From: Limnobacter litoralis
GTDB lineage: Bacteria; Pseudomonadota; Gammaproteobacteria; Burkholderiales; Burkholderiaceae_B
Assembly: GCF_030160455.1 (NCBI RefSeq)
Contig: NZ_BSOJ01000032.1
Coordinates: forward strand, 1-64,000
Length of the DNA: 64,000 bases
Direction: 5' to 3'
Both the position numbers and the translations under genes were made by a program. Below are positions 1 to 8,939 of this stretch, piece by piece (the stretch's first letter is position 1; each line of letters opens with the position of its first letter). The notes beneath the pieces were generated by a model. It did not search any database. It was given only the letters and a program-made list of their open reading frames with translations, and was not told the origin of the DNA.

Positions 1-92
1 ATTCTCCTTGAACCAAAGTATAAAAACACTCCAGTTAACGAGTCCATCTTTCAGGGGCAAGGTCACTAGCCTCGGTTATCGGATATCTGCTG

Positions 93-1505
93 TTGTCTGT
101 GTTCATTGGCCTTTACGTGGCACGCAACGTGTCCACCACGGCTGACTATGCGGTTGCGGGCAGGCACCTCGCCCTGCCCGTGGTTACCGGCACGGTGTTT
201 GCCACCTGGTTCGGTTCCGAAACCGTTTTGGGTATTTCGTCGACCTTCGTCAATGAAGGGCTGCGCGGCATTGTGGCCGACCCCTTTGGTGCAGCGCTTT
301 GCCTGATCCTTGCGGGTCTGTTTTTTGCACGGAAACTCTACCGTTTGAACCTTTTGACAATCGGTTCGTACTATAAAATTCGATACAACCGCACGGTCGA
401 AGTGTTTTGCACCATTTGCATCATCGTGTCCTACCTGGGTTGGGTAGCCGCTCAAATTACCGCGTTGGGCCTGATTTTCGACATCATCACCAACCGCACC
501 ATTCCCACAGAGTGGGGCATGGTGTTCGGTGCCACCATTGTGCTGGTGTACACCCTGTTTGGCGGAATGTTGTCCGTGGCTGTTCTGGATTTCATTCAAA
601 TGTCGATCATTGGTTTGGGGCTGCTTTACATTGCATACCTGGTCAGCAACATGACCGGCGGCGCCTGGAATGTGATTGAACACGCCAGGGACGCGGGCAA
701 GCTTCAATTCTTTCCTGCTGAATTCAAATACGAACAATGGGTCCCATTTATCGGTGCAGGCATCACGATGATGCTTGGCTCCATTCCCCAGCAGGACGTC
801 TTTCAGCGCATTACGTCCGCACGCGACGAAAAAACCGCTGTGCGCGGCGCGGTATTGGGCGGTTCGCTTTACTTCTGCTTTGCCTTCATTCCTGTGTTTC
901 TTGCGTTTGCCGCCACCATGGTCGACCCTGCGTTGTTCAACAAAATTCTGGCTGAAGATTCGCAACTGGTGTTGCCCACACTGGTGATTCAGCACACGCC
1001 CATGTTTGCGCAAATCGTGTTTTTTGGGGCTTTGCTGTCAGCCATTATGAGTACGGCCAGTGCCACCCTGTTGGCACCCTCTGTGTCTTTCGCTGAGGAC
1101 ATCGTCAAGGCGTTTTTCCCGAACTGGACGGACAAAGGCGAGTTGTTGTTGATGCGTGGTTCAGTGCTGGGTTTTGCCATTTTGACCCTGACTTTCGCAT
1201 TGAACAGCCAGTGGTCCATCTTTGAAATGGTTGAGAACGCCTATCAAATCACGCTGGTTGCTGCATTTGTGCCGCTGGCATTTGGACTGTACTGGCAGCG
1301 CGCCACCACCCAGGGGGCCATTGTGTCCATTGTGTGTGGCGTATCCGCTTGGTTGGTGTCCACTTACCTCATTCCCAGCGAAGTCTGGCCAGCCCAACTG
1401 GTCGGTCTGCTGTTCAGTGCCGCAGGCATGATCGTGGGCTCCCTGATTCCGCAATGGATCGCGCACAAACCACTTTTGCGCGATGGGGTGATTCATCCGG
1501 AGTAA
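93..1505 (+). CDS. sodium:solute symporter family (SSS) transporter, N-terminus uncertain
   Basis: Multi-spanning inner-membrane transporter of the SSS family, expected to couple Na+ entry to solute uptake; the substrate cannot be read from the sequence. The frame encodes about a dozen hydrophobic segments and the family-like N-terminal stretch AGRHLALPVV followed by GSETVLGISS. The only available start nearby is TTG at 93, yet the frame stays open upstream to a TAA at 36-38, and residues encoded at 66-92 (LASVIGYLL) complete what looks like the first membrane helix. No ATG or GTG lies in that extension, so the true start is unclear and may be damaged. cysM follows 44 bp downstream on the same strand. 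Family call firm; start weak. Confidence 0.8.
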   Translation: MSVFIGLYVARNVSTTADYAVAGRHLALPVVTGTVFATWFGSETVLGISSTFVNEGLRGIVADPFGAALCLILAGLFFARKLYRLNLLTIGSYYKIRYNRTVEVFCTICIIVSYLGWVAAQITALGLIFDIITNRTIPTEWGMVFGATIVLVYTLFGGMLSVAVLDFIQMSIIGLGLLYIAYLVSNMTGGAWNVIEHARDAGKLQFFPAEFKYEQWVPFIGAGITMMLGSIPQQDVFQRITSARDEKTAVRGAVLGGSLYFCFAFIPVFLAFAATMVDPALFNKILAEDSQLVLPTLVIQHTPMFAQIVFFGALLSAIMSTASATLLAPSVSFAEDIVKAFFPNWTDKGELLLMRGSVLGFAILTLTFALNSQWSIFEMVENAYQITLVAAFVPLAFGLYWQRATTQGAIVSIVCGVSAWLVSTYLIPSEVWPAQLVGLLFSAAGMIVGSLIPQWIAHKPLLRDGVIHPE

Positions 1506-1549
1506 AATGGTGGGATGATTCTTTCAATTCATTCTAGAGCGGTACCATT

Positions 1550-2452
1550 TTGAAATACCTCACCATCGAAGACACCATCGGCAACACGCCGCTGGTGCAA
1601 CTGCAGCGCATTCCTGGCAAGGCCAATGCCGACCGGGGCAACGTCATTCTTGGCAAGCTCGAAGGCAATAATCCTGCTGGATCCGTCAAAGACCGCCCGG
1701 CCATTTCCATGATTCGCCGTGCAGAAGCCCGTGGCACCATCAAGCCGGGCGACACATTGATAGAGGCCACATCCGGCAACACCGGTATTGCCTTGGCCAT
1801 GGCGGCGGCACTGCGCGGCTACAAGATGGTGTTGATCATGCCGGAACACCTCAGCATTGAACGCCGCCAGACCATGCGTGCGTTCGGGGCCGAAATCATT
1901 CTGACACCTGAAAAAGGCGGGATGGAATACGCACGAGACTTGGCCGAGCAAATGCGCGATCAAGGCAAGGGCGTCATCCTTGATCAGTTTGGCAATGAAG
2001 ACAACCCCTTGGCTCACTTTGAAACCACCGGCCCGGAAATTTGGCGTGACACGGGCGGCGAGGTGACTCACTTTGTGAGTGCCATGGGCACCACAGGTTC
2101 CATCATGGGGGTGTCCCGTTATTTGAAGTCCCAAAATCCGGCGATTCAAATTGTCGGTGCTGAACCGAGCGAAGGTTCTCAGATTCCGGGCATTCGCAAA
2201 TGGCCCAAAGAATACCTGCCGAAAATATACAAACCCGAAGGCGTAGACCGCGTGGTGCAGGTTACTCAGGCCGAGGCTGAAAACATGGCGCGCCGCCTGG
2301 CCGCTGAAGAGGGTATTTTCTGTGGCATCTCGGCAGCGGGGGCCGCGCACATCGCCCTGAAAATTGCCGAAGAAGTGGAAAACGCCACGATTGTGTTTAT
2401 CGTGTGCGACCGCGGCGACCGTTATCTGTCAACAGGCGTCTTCCCCGCCTGA
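1550..2452 (+). CDS. cysM: cysteine synthase B
   Basis: PLP enzyme making L-cysteine from O-acetylserine and sulfide (CysM types can also use thiosulfate). It is a 300-residue fold-type II protein. Lys47 in NPAGSVKDRP is the expected PLP Schiff-base lysine, and EATSGNTGIA (residues 72-81) is the substrate-binding loop. The stretch around GAEIILTPEKGGMEYA and the short C-terminus ending after CDRGDRYLSTGVF fit CysM better than the longer CysK. The start is TTG at 1550; the upstream ribosome-binding site is weak. The gene ends base-to-base against the convergent mltB gene (TGA at 2450-2452, mltB stop from 2453), leaving no room for a separate terminator. Confidence 0.93.
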   Translation: MKYLTIEDTIGNTPLVQLQRIPGKANADRGNVILGKLEGNNPAGSVKDRPAISMIRRAEARGTIKPGDTLIEATSGNTGIALAMAAALRGYKMVLIMPEHLSIERRQTMRAFGAEIILTPEKGGMEYARDLAEQMRDQGKGVILDQFGNEDNPLAHFETTGPEIWRDTGGEVTHFVSAMGTTGSIMGVSRYLKSQNPAIQIVGAEPSEGSQIPGIRKWPKEYLPKIYKPEGVDRVVQVTQAEAENMARRLAAEEGIFCGISAAGAAHIALKIAEEVENATIVFIVCDRGDRYLSTGVFPA

Positions 2453-3532
2453 CTATTGCTTGACCGGTGTTTTCAGCCGGTTGAGCTCCAGCCTGCGGTG
2501 CAATGCAATGGCCTGCGCCAGCTCCAGCACAGAGGTGGCGTAAAAGGCCGAGCGGTTGTAGCGGGTGACCGTGTAGAAGTTTTGCCCGCCCACCACATAG
2601 CTGGGCTGCTTTTCACCCCTGACCAACTCCACCAAGGCCAGCTTTTCGTCCGGCTGGACGGGCTGCTCAAGCGTCAGCCCGAGCTGGTTCATCTGTTCAC
2701 CCGTGAAGGTGGGTTGAATGTCTGGCTTCAACAAGGTCTGAAGGTCGGCGTGGGGGCGAATGGTGACCGGCACCAGCGTGGCTGCACCCGGTTGCCAGCC
2801 ATGCACCTTTAAAAAGTTGGCCACACTGAAAATGGCGTCACTTTGGGTGTGGAACAGATCGATCTTGCTGTCACCATTGCCATCCACCGCGTAATTCAAC
2901 CAAGAGCTGGGCATGAACTGGCCCAAACCGATCGCACCGGCATACGAACCCTTCACCTCGGTGGCGTCCAGATTGCTTTGCTTGCAGAGCACCAAAAACT
3001 TGGCAAGTTCTGCCTTGAAGAAGTCGGACCGGTCACGTTGACCCTCTGGGTAGGCAAACGCCAATGTCGACAGGGCGTCGATGACCCGATAGTTGCCTGT
3101 GTGCCTTCCGTAAATGGTTTCAATCCCGATGATGGCCACAATGACTGACTGTGGCACGCCGTATTTTTCTTCTGCCATTTTCAGAACGTCGGCATTTTTT
3201 TGCCAAAATTCAAAGCCTTTCTTGATACGATAAGGTTCAACAAACCTGGATCGGTAAACGTCCCAGTTTTTGACTGTCGGATTCACAGGGGGCAAAACAG
3301 CCTTGACCACACTGGGCTGGAACTGGGCCTGATGCAACAGGTTCAAGGTGTCTTGCACGGCAATGCCGTGCTCGGCGTACAGGCTTTCTGCCATTTCAAT
3401 GGCTTTTGGATTGTTGGCAAAATCTGTTTTCGAGTCGTTGCCAGCCAACGAAGTGGCGGTGGTGCAGGCAGTCAGCAGCGCGATCAGGCTGGCCGTGCGG
3501 GCAAGATGCAATATGGGCTTTAACATGGACAA
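2453..3532 (-). CDS. mltB: lytic murein transglycosylase B (lipoprotein)
   Basis: Membrane-bound lytic transglycosylase that cleaves peptidoglycan glycan strands with formation of 1,6-anhydro-muropeptides. The 359-residue product has a lipoprotein signal peptide with lipobox LLTAC (Cys23), so the mature protein should be tethered in the periplasm. The SLT_2/MltB domain carries the catalytic glutamate in GIETIYGRHTG (about Glu138) and the typical GAIGLGQFMPSSW segment further on. A second ATG two codons in (3526) is an alternative start. It faces cysM convergently and is separated from the HDAC-like gene by a short divergent intergenic region. Confidence 0.93.
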   Translation of the reverse strand: MSMLKPILHLARTASLIALLTACTTATSLAGNDSKTDFANNPKAIEMAESLYAEHGIAVQDTLNLLHQAQFQPSVVKAVLPPVNPTVKNWDVYRSRFVEPYRIKKGFEFWQKNADVLKMAEEKYGVPQSVIVAIIGIETIYGRHTGNYRVIDALSTLAFAYPEGQRDRSDFFKAELAKFLVLCKQSNLDATEVKGSYAGAIGLGQFMPSSWLNYAVDGNGDSKIDLFHTQSDAIFSVANFLKVHGWQPGAATLVPVTIRPHADLQTLLKPDIQPTFTGEQMNQLGLTLEQPVQPDEKLALVELVRGEKQPSYVVGGQNFYTVTRYNRSAFYATSVLELAQAIALHRRLELNRLKTPVKQ

Positions 3533-3619
3533 GGCAGTGATAGTTCAATACGGAATCAATGCGATCACTATAGCGCAAGACCTGGCGCACAAACGCCAGT
3601 GCGTTGCCGGGTAGGGCCT

Positions 3620-4540
3620 ATGGTTACTGCTTACATCACCCACAATGACTGCGTGTTGCACAACACTGGGCTGGGGCATCCGGAGTCCATTCATCGCCTG
3701 AAGGCCATTCAGAGTCGCCTGGAAAAGGCGGAGTTCTGGCCTCAGCTGGTGCATTGCGAAGCACCCGTGGCCAGCTGGTCCAGTATTCAGGCTGTGCACT
3801 CCGCCGCCTACATTGCCGCTGTTCAGGCGCTTTTTCCGCTTCGTCGCGCTGCCATGCTGGATTCAGACACGGTGGTGTCCGAATTCTCGCTGGACGCAGC
3901 CCGCAGGGCTGCCGGGGCCAATACCCACGCCGTGAATCTGGTGATGGCCAATGCGGTCGAAAACGCATTTTGTGCCGTGCGCCCGCCGGGGCACCACGCC
4001 ACAAGGGCGCAGTCCATGGGGTTTTGCGTGTTCAACAACGCCGCCATCGCCGTGCAACACGCCATTGACGCCTATCGACTTGATCGTGTCTTGTTGGTGG
4101 ATTTCGACGTGCACCACGGCAATGGCTCGGAAGACATTTTTGCAAATGACCCGCGTGTGTTGATGTGCGGCATCTTTCAGGCGCCCCTGTACCCCTACAG
4201 CGGCGGTCTGGAAGGCGCACCCAACATGGTGAACGTGCCCCTGGACGCGGGTGCAGGGCGCGAGCAGCTTAAGCAGGCCATTGAAAACCACTGGATTGAT
4301 GCGATCGACGCATTTCGGCCGCAACTGGTCGTGGTGTCTGCCGGTTTTGACGCCCATGAAAGTGATCCGCTGGCCGATTTGAATTTCACCACAGCCGATT
4401 ACGGCTGGTTGGGCCGCTTTCTGGTTCAGGTCGCGCATGAGTATTGTGACGGCCGCTTGGTCAGCACCCTGGAAGGGGGCTACGAGGTGGACGCCTTGTC
4501 AGAATCGGTGCAGGCCTACCTCGAGGCCATGGTCGGCTAG
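3620..4540 (+). CDS. HDAC-fold deacetylase (class II-like / acetylpolyamine amidohydrolase family)
   Basis: Zinc-dependent deacetylase of the arginase/HDAC fold. In bacteria such proteins remove acetyl groups from acetylpolyamines or protein lysines; the substrate here is not determinable. With the start at ATG 3620 (RBS-like GTAGGG just upstream) the protein has 306 residues. Motifs in order: RPPGHHA with the His125-His126 catalytic pair, GFCVFNNAAIA, DFDVHHGNG (zinc ligands Asp163 and His165) and GFDAHESDPL (third zinc ligand Asp249), then LEGGY near the C-terminus. An in-frame GTG at 3599 would add seven residues but has a poorer context. All key residues are present. Confidence 0.9.
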   Translation: MVTAYITHNDCVLHNTGLGHPESIHRLKAIQSRLEKAEFWPQLVHCEAPVASWSSIQAVHSAAYIAAVQALFPLRRAAMLDSDTVVSEFSLDAARRAAGANTHAVNLVMANAVENAFCAVRPPGHHATRAQSMGFCVFNNAAIAVQHAIDAYRLDRVLLVDFDVHHGNGSEDIFANDPRVLMCGIFQAPLYPYSGGLEGAPNMVNVPLDAGAGREQLKQAIENHWIDAIDAFRPQLVVVSAGFDAHESDPLADLNFTTADYGWLGRFLVQVAHEYCDGRLVSTLEGGYEVDALSESVQAYLEAMVG

Positions 4541-4576
4541 CATCGACATTTCGGGCGTTAGAGTATAAAATCTACA

Positions 4577-4602
4577 AAAAATCGAACGATCGTGCGATTT
4601 TT
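4577..4602. promoter_or_regulatory. palindromic operator upstream of etfBA-ACAD operon
   Basis: Perfect 8-bp inverted repeat AAAAATCG / CGATTTTT flanking a core that itself contains the palindrome CGATCG (GAACGATCGTG). It sits immediately upstream of a TATAAT element. TetR-type repressors of fatty-acid degradation in betaproteobacteria bind related GAACGATCGTTC-like sites, so a repressor responding to acyl-CoA is inferred. The regulator itself is not in the window. Confidence 0.55.
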
Positions 4603-4616
4603 CGATTCCCGCTTCG

Positions 4617-4622
4617 TATAAT
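4617..4622 (+). promoter_or_regulatory. -10 element of etfB promoter
   Basis: Exact TATAAT, 36 bp before the etfB ATG. The matching -35 position (about 4593-4599) has no good TTGACA match and falls inside the right arm of the palindromic operator, which would place a bound repressor over the polymerase site. Confidence 0.5.
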
Positions 4623-4658
4623 CGAATTCATTACTTAATTCTCATAGGGATGACCTGC

Positions 4659-5408
4659 ATGAAAATCCTAGTACCCGTCAAGCGTGTGGTTGATTACAAC
4701 GTGAAGGTTCGCTGCAAAAGCGACGGCACCGGTGTGGACATCGCCAACGTCAAAATGTCGATGAATCCCTTTGATGAAATTGCAGTCGAAGAAGCCGTGC
4801 GCTTGAAAGAAGCGGGCGTGGCCACTGAAGTCATCGCCGTGTCATGTGGCGTGGCTCAATGTCAGGAAACATTGCGCACTGCCGCTGCCATCGGTGCTGA
4901 TCGCGGCATTCTGGTTGAAACCGATGCGGAATTGCAGCCCCTGGCTGTCGCCAAAATTTTGAAGGCTTTGGTCGAAAAAGAAGGCGTGAGCCTGGTGATC
5001 ATGGGCAAACAGGCCATCGACGACGACTGCAACCAAACCGGCCAGATGCTGGCTGCGCTGGGCAACATGCCACAAGGCACCTTTGCCTCCAAAGTGGTGG
5101 TTGCTGATGGCAAAGTCAATGTAACCCGTGAGGTCGACGGCGGTCTTGAAACCGTGTCTTTGACCATGCCTGCTGTGGTGACAACCGACCTGCGCTTGAA
5201 TGAGCCACGTTACGTCACACTGCCCAACATCATGAAGGCCAAGAAAAAGCCGATCGACACCATCAAGCCCGAAGAACTGGGCATCGATGTGTCCCCCCGC
5301 ATTAAAACCCTGAAAGTCAGTGATCCACCCACTCGTTCTGCCGGCATTACCGTGCCCGATGTCGCCACACTGGTCGACAAGCTCAAGAACGAAGCCAAAG
5401 TGATCTAA
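4659..5408 (+). CDS. etfB: electron transfer flavoprotein, beta subunit
   Basis: Beta subunit of the ETF heterodimer that accepts electrons from acyl-CoA and other flavin dehydrogenases and passes them to ETF-ubiquinone oxidoreductase. The protein begins [17 protein letters not shown], typical of EtfB, and is 249 residues, the usual length. ATG 4659 was chosen over the in-frame ATG at 4650 because AGGGA at 4646-4650 is correctly spaced only for the later codon. The ETF beta signature lies near the C-terminal third ([20 protein letters not shown]). First gene of a three-gene operon with etfA and an acyl-CoA dehydrogenase. Confidence 0.96.
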   Translation: MKILVPVKRVVDYNVKVRCKSDGTGVDIANVKMSMNPFDEIAVEEAVRLKEAGVATEVIAVSCGVAQCQETLRTAAAIGADRGILVETDAELQPLAVAKILKALVEKEGVSLVIMGKQAIDDDCNQTGQMLAALGNMPQGTFASKVVVADGKVNVTREVDGGLETVSLTMPAVVTTDLRLNEPRYVTLPNIMKAKKKPIDTIKPEELGIDVSPRIKTLKVSDPPTRSAGITVPDVATLVDKLKNEAKVI

Positions 5409-5432
5409 GCCGAACAGGACAGGAGAAAGACA

Positions 5433-6362
5433 ATGTCAGTACTCGTAATTGCCGAACACGACAATCAATCCATCAAGCCCGCTACGCTGAACACAGTAGC
5501 GGCGGCCGCCAAAATTGGTGGTGACGTCCATGTGTTTGTGGCCGGGCAGGGTTGCCAGGCTGCAGCCGATGCCGCTGCAAAAATTGCTGGTGTGTCCAAA
5601 GTGCTGCTGGCTGACTCAGCCGCGCTGGGCGACCAGCTGGCTGAAAACGTGGCAGAACAGTTGCTGGCAGTGGCTTCGGGTTACAGCCACATTCTGGCGC
5701 CCGCCACCAGCATCGGAAAAAACATTCTGCCCCGCGTGGCAGCCCGTCTGGACGTTGCCCAGATTTCCGACATCATTTCTGTTGAGTCTGCAGACACCTT
5801 CACACGCCCCATTTACGCAGGCAACGTGATTGCCACCGTGCAGTCCAGCGACGCCGTCAAGGTGATCACCGTGCGTACCACGGCATTCGATCCAGTGGCT
5901 GCCGAGGGTGGCTCCGCCGCGGTTGAAAACGTGTCTGCCGTTGCCGATTCAGGCAAGTCCACCTTTGTGAACCGTGAAGTCGCCAAGAGCGATCGCCCTG
6001 AGCTGACAGCGGCTTCAACCATCGTGTCTGGCGGTCGTGGCATGGGTTCTGCAGACAACTTCAGTATTTTGAATCCCCTGGCGGACAAGCTGAACGCGGC
6101 CATCGGCGCGTCACGCGCTGCCGTGGATGCAGGTTACGCACCCAACGACTGGCAGGTTGGTCAAACCGGCAAGATCGTGGCACCACAGCTTTACATTGCA
6201 CTGGGTATTTCAGGTGCCATTCAGCACTTGGCCGGCATGAAAGACAGCAAGGTGATTGTGGCTGTGAACAAAGACCCCGAAGCCCCCATTTTTGGCGTGG
6301 CCGACTATGGTTTGGTGGGCGACCTGTTTGAGGTTGTACCCCAGTTGACCGAAAAACTGTAA
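5433..6362 (+). CDS. etfA: electron transfer flavoprotein, alpha subunit
   Basis: FAD-binding alpha subunit of ETF, 309 residues. The C-terminal FAD domain is clear: GGRGMGS, then GQTGKIVAPQLYIALGISG and the motif VNKDPEAPIFGVADYGLVGD that closes nearly all EtfA proteins. A good ribosome-binding site (AGGAGA) precedes the ATG, 24 bp after etfB, so the two subunits are co-translated from one message. Function in beta-oxidation is supported by the acyl-CoA dehydrogenase directly downstream. Confidence 0.97.
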   Translation: MSVLVIAEHDNQSIKPATLNTVAAAAKIGGDVHVFVAGQGCQAAADAAAKIAGVSKVLLADSAALGDQLAENVAEQLLAVASGYSHILAPATSIGKNILPRVAARLDVAQISDIISVESADTFTRPIYAGNVIATVQSSDAVKVITVRTTAFDPVAAEGGSAAVENVSAVADSGKSTFVNREVAKSDRPELTAASTIVSGGRGMGSADNFSILNPLADKLNAAIGASRAAVDAGYAPNDWQVGQTGKIVAPQLYIALGISGAIQHLAGMKDSKVIVAVNKDPEAPIFGVADYGLVGDLFEVVPQLTEKL

Positions 6363-6390
6363 ATATTTGGTTGTATCAGGAGACAAGACA

Positions 6391-8196
6391 ATGAGTTACA
6401 ACGCCCCAGTCAAAGACATGATGTTCGTCTTGAAGGAATTGGCAGGTCTGGAGGCGGTTTCCAAGCTTCCCAATTGCGAAGACGCAACCGAGGAAACAGT
6501 GGAAGCCGTTCTGACCGAGAACGCCAAATTCACCAGTGAAGTGGTTGCGCCGCTGAACTGGTCTGGCGACGTCGAAGCCGCCACCTGGAAAGACGGCGTT
6601 GTAACCACGGCGTCTGGTTTCAAGGCGGCATTCAAGGCCTTCGGTGAGCAGGGTTGGCAAGGCCTGCAGCACCCGACTGAATTTGGTGGTCAGGGTTTGC
6701 CCAAGTTGGTCGCAACGCCTTGCATGGAAATGGTCAACGGCTCAAACCTGAGCTTCGCACTGTGCCCCTTGCTGACCGATGGCGCCATTGAGGCCCTGTT
6801 GGTGGCAGGCAGTCAGGAACAGCAGGAAACCTATATTCCCAAGATGATTTCGGGTGAATGGACTGGCACCATGAACCTGACTGAACCACAGGCAGGCTCC
6901 GATTTGTCATTGGTGCGCACCAAGGCGGTTCCCCAGAATGATGGCACCTACCGCATCAGCGGTCAGAAGATTTACATCACTTACGGTGAGCACGACATGG
7001 CCGAGAACATCGTTCATCTCGTGTTGGCTCGTACGCCTGATGCGCCCGAAGGCGTAAAAGGCATCAGCCTGTTCGTGGTGCCCAAGTTCCTGGTTAACGA
7101 AGACGGTTCACTGGGCAAGCGCAACGACGTGTACTGTGCCTCCATCGAACACAAGTTGGGCATCAAGGCTTCACCCACGGCTGTTCTGCTGTACGGCGAC
7201 AACAAAGGCGAAGTGGGTCAGGGTGCCATTGGTTATCTGGTTGGCGAAGAGAACAAAGGCCTGCAGTACATGTTCGTGATGATGAACGCAGCCCGCTTCC
7301 AGGTGGGTGTGCAGGGCATCGGCGTGGCCGAACGCGCTTATCAGCACGCTGTGCGCTATGCCAACGACCGCGTGCAGTCTCGTCCAGTAGACGGTTCAGC
7401 CAACGAAGCCGTGGCCATTATTCATCACCCCGACGTGAAGCGCATGTTGATGAGCATGCGCTCACAGGTGGAAGCCGCCCGCGCCATGGCGTGCGTGGCA
7501 GGTGCTGCTTACGATGCGGCGCACAACCATCCCGATGAGGCGACGCGCAAGCAGAATCAGGCGGTGTACGAATTCCTGGTGCCACTGGTCAAAGGTTGGT
7601 CCACCGAGATGAGCATTGAAGTGGCCTCCACAGGTGTGCAAGTGCACGGTGGCATGGGCTTCATTGAAGAGACCGGCGCTGCGCAATATTACCGAGACGC
7701 CAAGATCCTGACCATCTACGAAGGCACCACGGCCATTCAGGCCAACGACCTGGTGGGTCGCAAAACCGCTCGTGATGGCGGCGCAGTTGTGAAAGCATTG
7801 GCCGCTGAAATGGCACGCACCGTGGCGCAACTCAACGAGTCGTCCAGCACCCATGCCAAGGCAGTGGCCACAAGGCTGGATGCTGCCCGCACTTCTTTGC
7901 TGGAAGTGGCTGAGTTTGTGTGCAACAACCTCAAGAGCAACCCCAATGCTGTGTTTGCCGGATCAGTGCCTTATCTCAAACTGGCGGGTGTCACCGTTGC
8001 TGGTTGGCAAATGGCTCGCGCTTTGCTGGCCGCCGAAGGCAAGCTGAACGCAGGCGAAACAGACTCGTTCTACAAAGACAAGATTCTGACAGCCCGCTTC
8101 TTTGCAGACCACAGCCTGAGCACAGTGCCTGGCCTGCGCGACAGCATCCTGAGTGGTTACGACGCAGTCACAGAAATGGCAGTTGCCAACTTCTAA
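6391..8196 (+). CDS. acyl-CoA dehydrogenase (long form with C-terminal extra domain)
   Basis: Flavin enzyme that introduces the alpha-beta double bond into acyl-CoA and reduces ETF. ATG 6391 (MSYNAPVKDMMFVLKEL) follows AGGAGACAAGACA; the earlier TTG at 6367 lacks such a site. The protein is 601 residues, longer than classical 380-residue ACADs, with the extra C-terminal domain typical of the DmdC-like group. FAD contacts are in TEPQAGSDLS, and the catalytic base is Glu444 in the YEGTT motif. The chain-length preference cannot be inferred. Last gene of the etf operon; a hairpin terminator follows. Confidence 0.93.
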   Translation: MSYNAPVKDMMFVLKELAGLEAVSKLPNCEDATEETVEAVLTENAKFTSEVVAPLNWSGDVEAATWKDGVVTTASGFKAAFKAFGEQGWQGLQHPTEFGGQGLPKLVATPCMEMVNGSNLSFALCPLLTDGAIEALLVAGSQEQQETYIPKMISGEWTGTMNLTEPQAGSDLSLVRTKAVPQNDGTYRISGQKIYITYGEHDMAENIVHLVLARTPDAPEGVKGISLFVVPKFLVNEDGSLGKRNDVYCASIEHKLGIKASPTAVLLYGDNKGEVGQGAIGYLVGEENKGLQYMFVMMNAARFQVGVQGIGVAERAYQHAVRYANDRVQSRPVDGSANEAVAIIHHPDVKRMLMSMRSQVEAARAMACVAGAAYDAAHNHPDEATRKQNQAVYEFLVPLVKGWSTEMSIEVASTGVQVHGGMGFIEETGAAQYYRDAKILTIYEGTTAIQANDLVGRKTARDGGAVVKALAAEMARTVAQLNESSSTHAKAVATRLDAARTSLLEVAEFVCNNLKSNPNAVFAGSVPYLKLAGVTVAGWQMARALLAAEGKLNAGETDSFYKDKILTARFFADHSLSTVPGLRDSILSGYDAVTEMAVANF

Positions 8197-8217
8197 TTGT
8201 ATTGGTCTGATTGTTTG

Positions 8218-8255
8218 AAACCCCCGCCCGGCCTTGTGCTGGCCGGGGGTTTTCT
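8218..8255 (+). terminator. Rho-independent terminator after the etf/ACAD operon
   Basis: GC-rich hairpin with CCCCCG...CGGCC paired to GGCCGGGGG (a small bulge on the left arm), followed by GTTTTCT. It closes the etfB-etfA-ACAD transcription unit. Confidence 0.75.
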
Positions 8256-8306
8256 GTAAGTTGGGCCTGACGTGGCAGATTATTAACCAATTCGTGGAGC
8301 CTTTTA

Positions 8307-8501
8307 ATGCGCTTGTTATTGGCCATCTTTTTACCGTTCGTCGTTTTCTTCACCATTGGCCGGCCATTGACTGGTCTTTTCTGTTTGATCTTGCAAATCA
8401 CCCTGATCGGCTGGCTGCCTGCAGCAATTTGGGCTGTTTATACCTTAAGCCAGTACAACACCGACAAAAAAATTGAAAAGGCCTTGGGTGGTCGCTCCTG
8501 A
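8307..8501 (+). CDS. YqaE/Pmp3 family small membrane protein
   Basis: A 64-residue hydrophobic protein of the UPF0057/Pmp3 family, with two membrane helices (LLLAIFLPFVVFFTIG and FCLILQITLIGWLPAAIWAVY) and a short polar C-terminus. Family members in yeast and plants influence membrane potential and salt tolerance; in bacteria the role is unproven. The start ATG follows GTGGAGCC. Its last 29 bp overlap the next gene in another frame, suggesting coupled translation. Confidence 0.85.
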   Translation: MRLLLAIFLPFVVFFTIGRPLTGLFCLILQITLIGWLPAAIWAVYTLSQYNTDKKIEKALGGRS

Positions 8502-8874
8502 ACAGTCGCGCTGGGCGCTGGTGCTGACAGCGCTGTTTTTTCTGACGGGCGGCGTGTTGCATTTTGTGTTGATCGATTATTTCATCGCCATCATGCCCGC
8601 TTATCTTCCCTGGCACCGCGAGCTTGTGCAAGTCAGCGGTGTATTCGAGCTGATGGGTGCGTTGGGAATACTGATTCCAGCCACCCGCCAGTGGGCAGCT
8701 TGGAGTTTGATTGCCCTGTGCATTGCCGTGTTTCCGGCCAATCTCAACATGGCTTTGCACCCCGATCACTTTTCAAACATTCCCGTGGTGCTGCTGGTTG
8801 CGCGCCTGCCATTGCAATTGCTGATCATCTGGATTGTCGCGAAAGCGGGTGGTTTGCCAAACCGTTCGGTTTAA
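8473..8874 (+). CDS. DoxX-like four-helix membrane protein
   Basis: A 133-residue predicted membrane protein with four hydrophobic segments, in the DoxX/DoxD-like group by composition and by the pattern ALFFLTGGVLHF...ELMGALGILIP. The function is not known. The start used is TTG 8473, inside the yqaE-like gene; GTG 8488 is an equally plausible start that would shorten the N-terminus by five residues and the overlap to 14 bp. Confidence 0.7.
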   Translation: MKRPWVVAPEQSRWALVLTALFFLTGGVLHFVLIDYFIAIMPAYLPWHRELVQVSGVFELMGALGILIPATRQWAAWSLIALCIAVFPANLNMALHPDHFSNIPVVLLVARLPLQLLIIWIVAKAGGLPNRSV

Positions 8875-8939
8875 TCTGAAGGTTCATGTTGCTTAAGCAG
8901 TTATCATTGGCAAAAATTTGACATTGAGGTGGCTCGCAC

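Noticed and set aside
66-1013. Long minus-strand ORF (315 codons) across the symporter gene
   Set aside because: It is antisense to a clear transporter, has His/Gln/Asn-rich composition typical of reverse-strand shadows and no ribosome-binding site.
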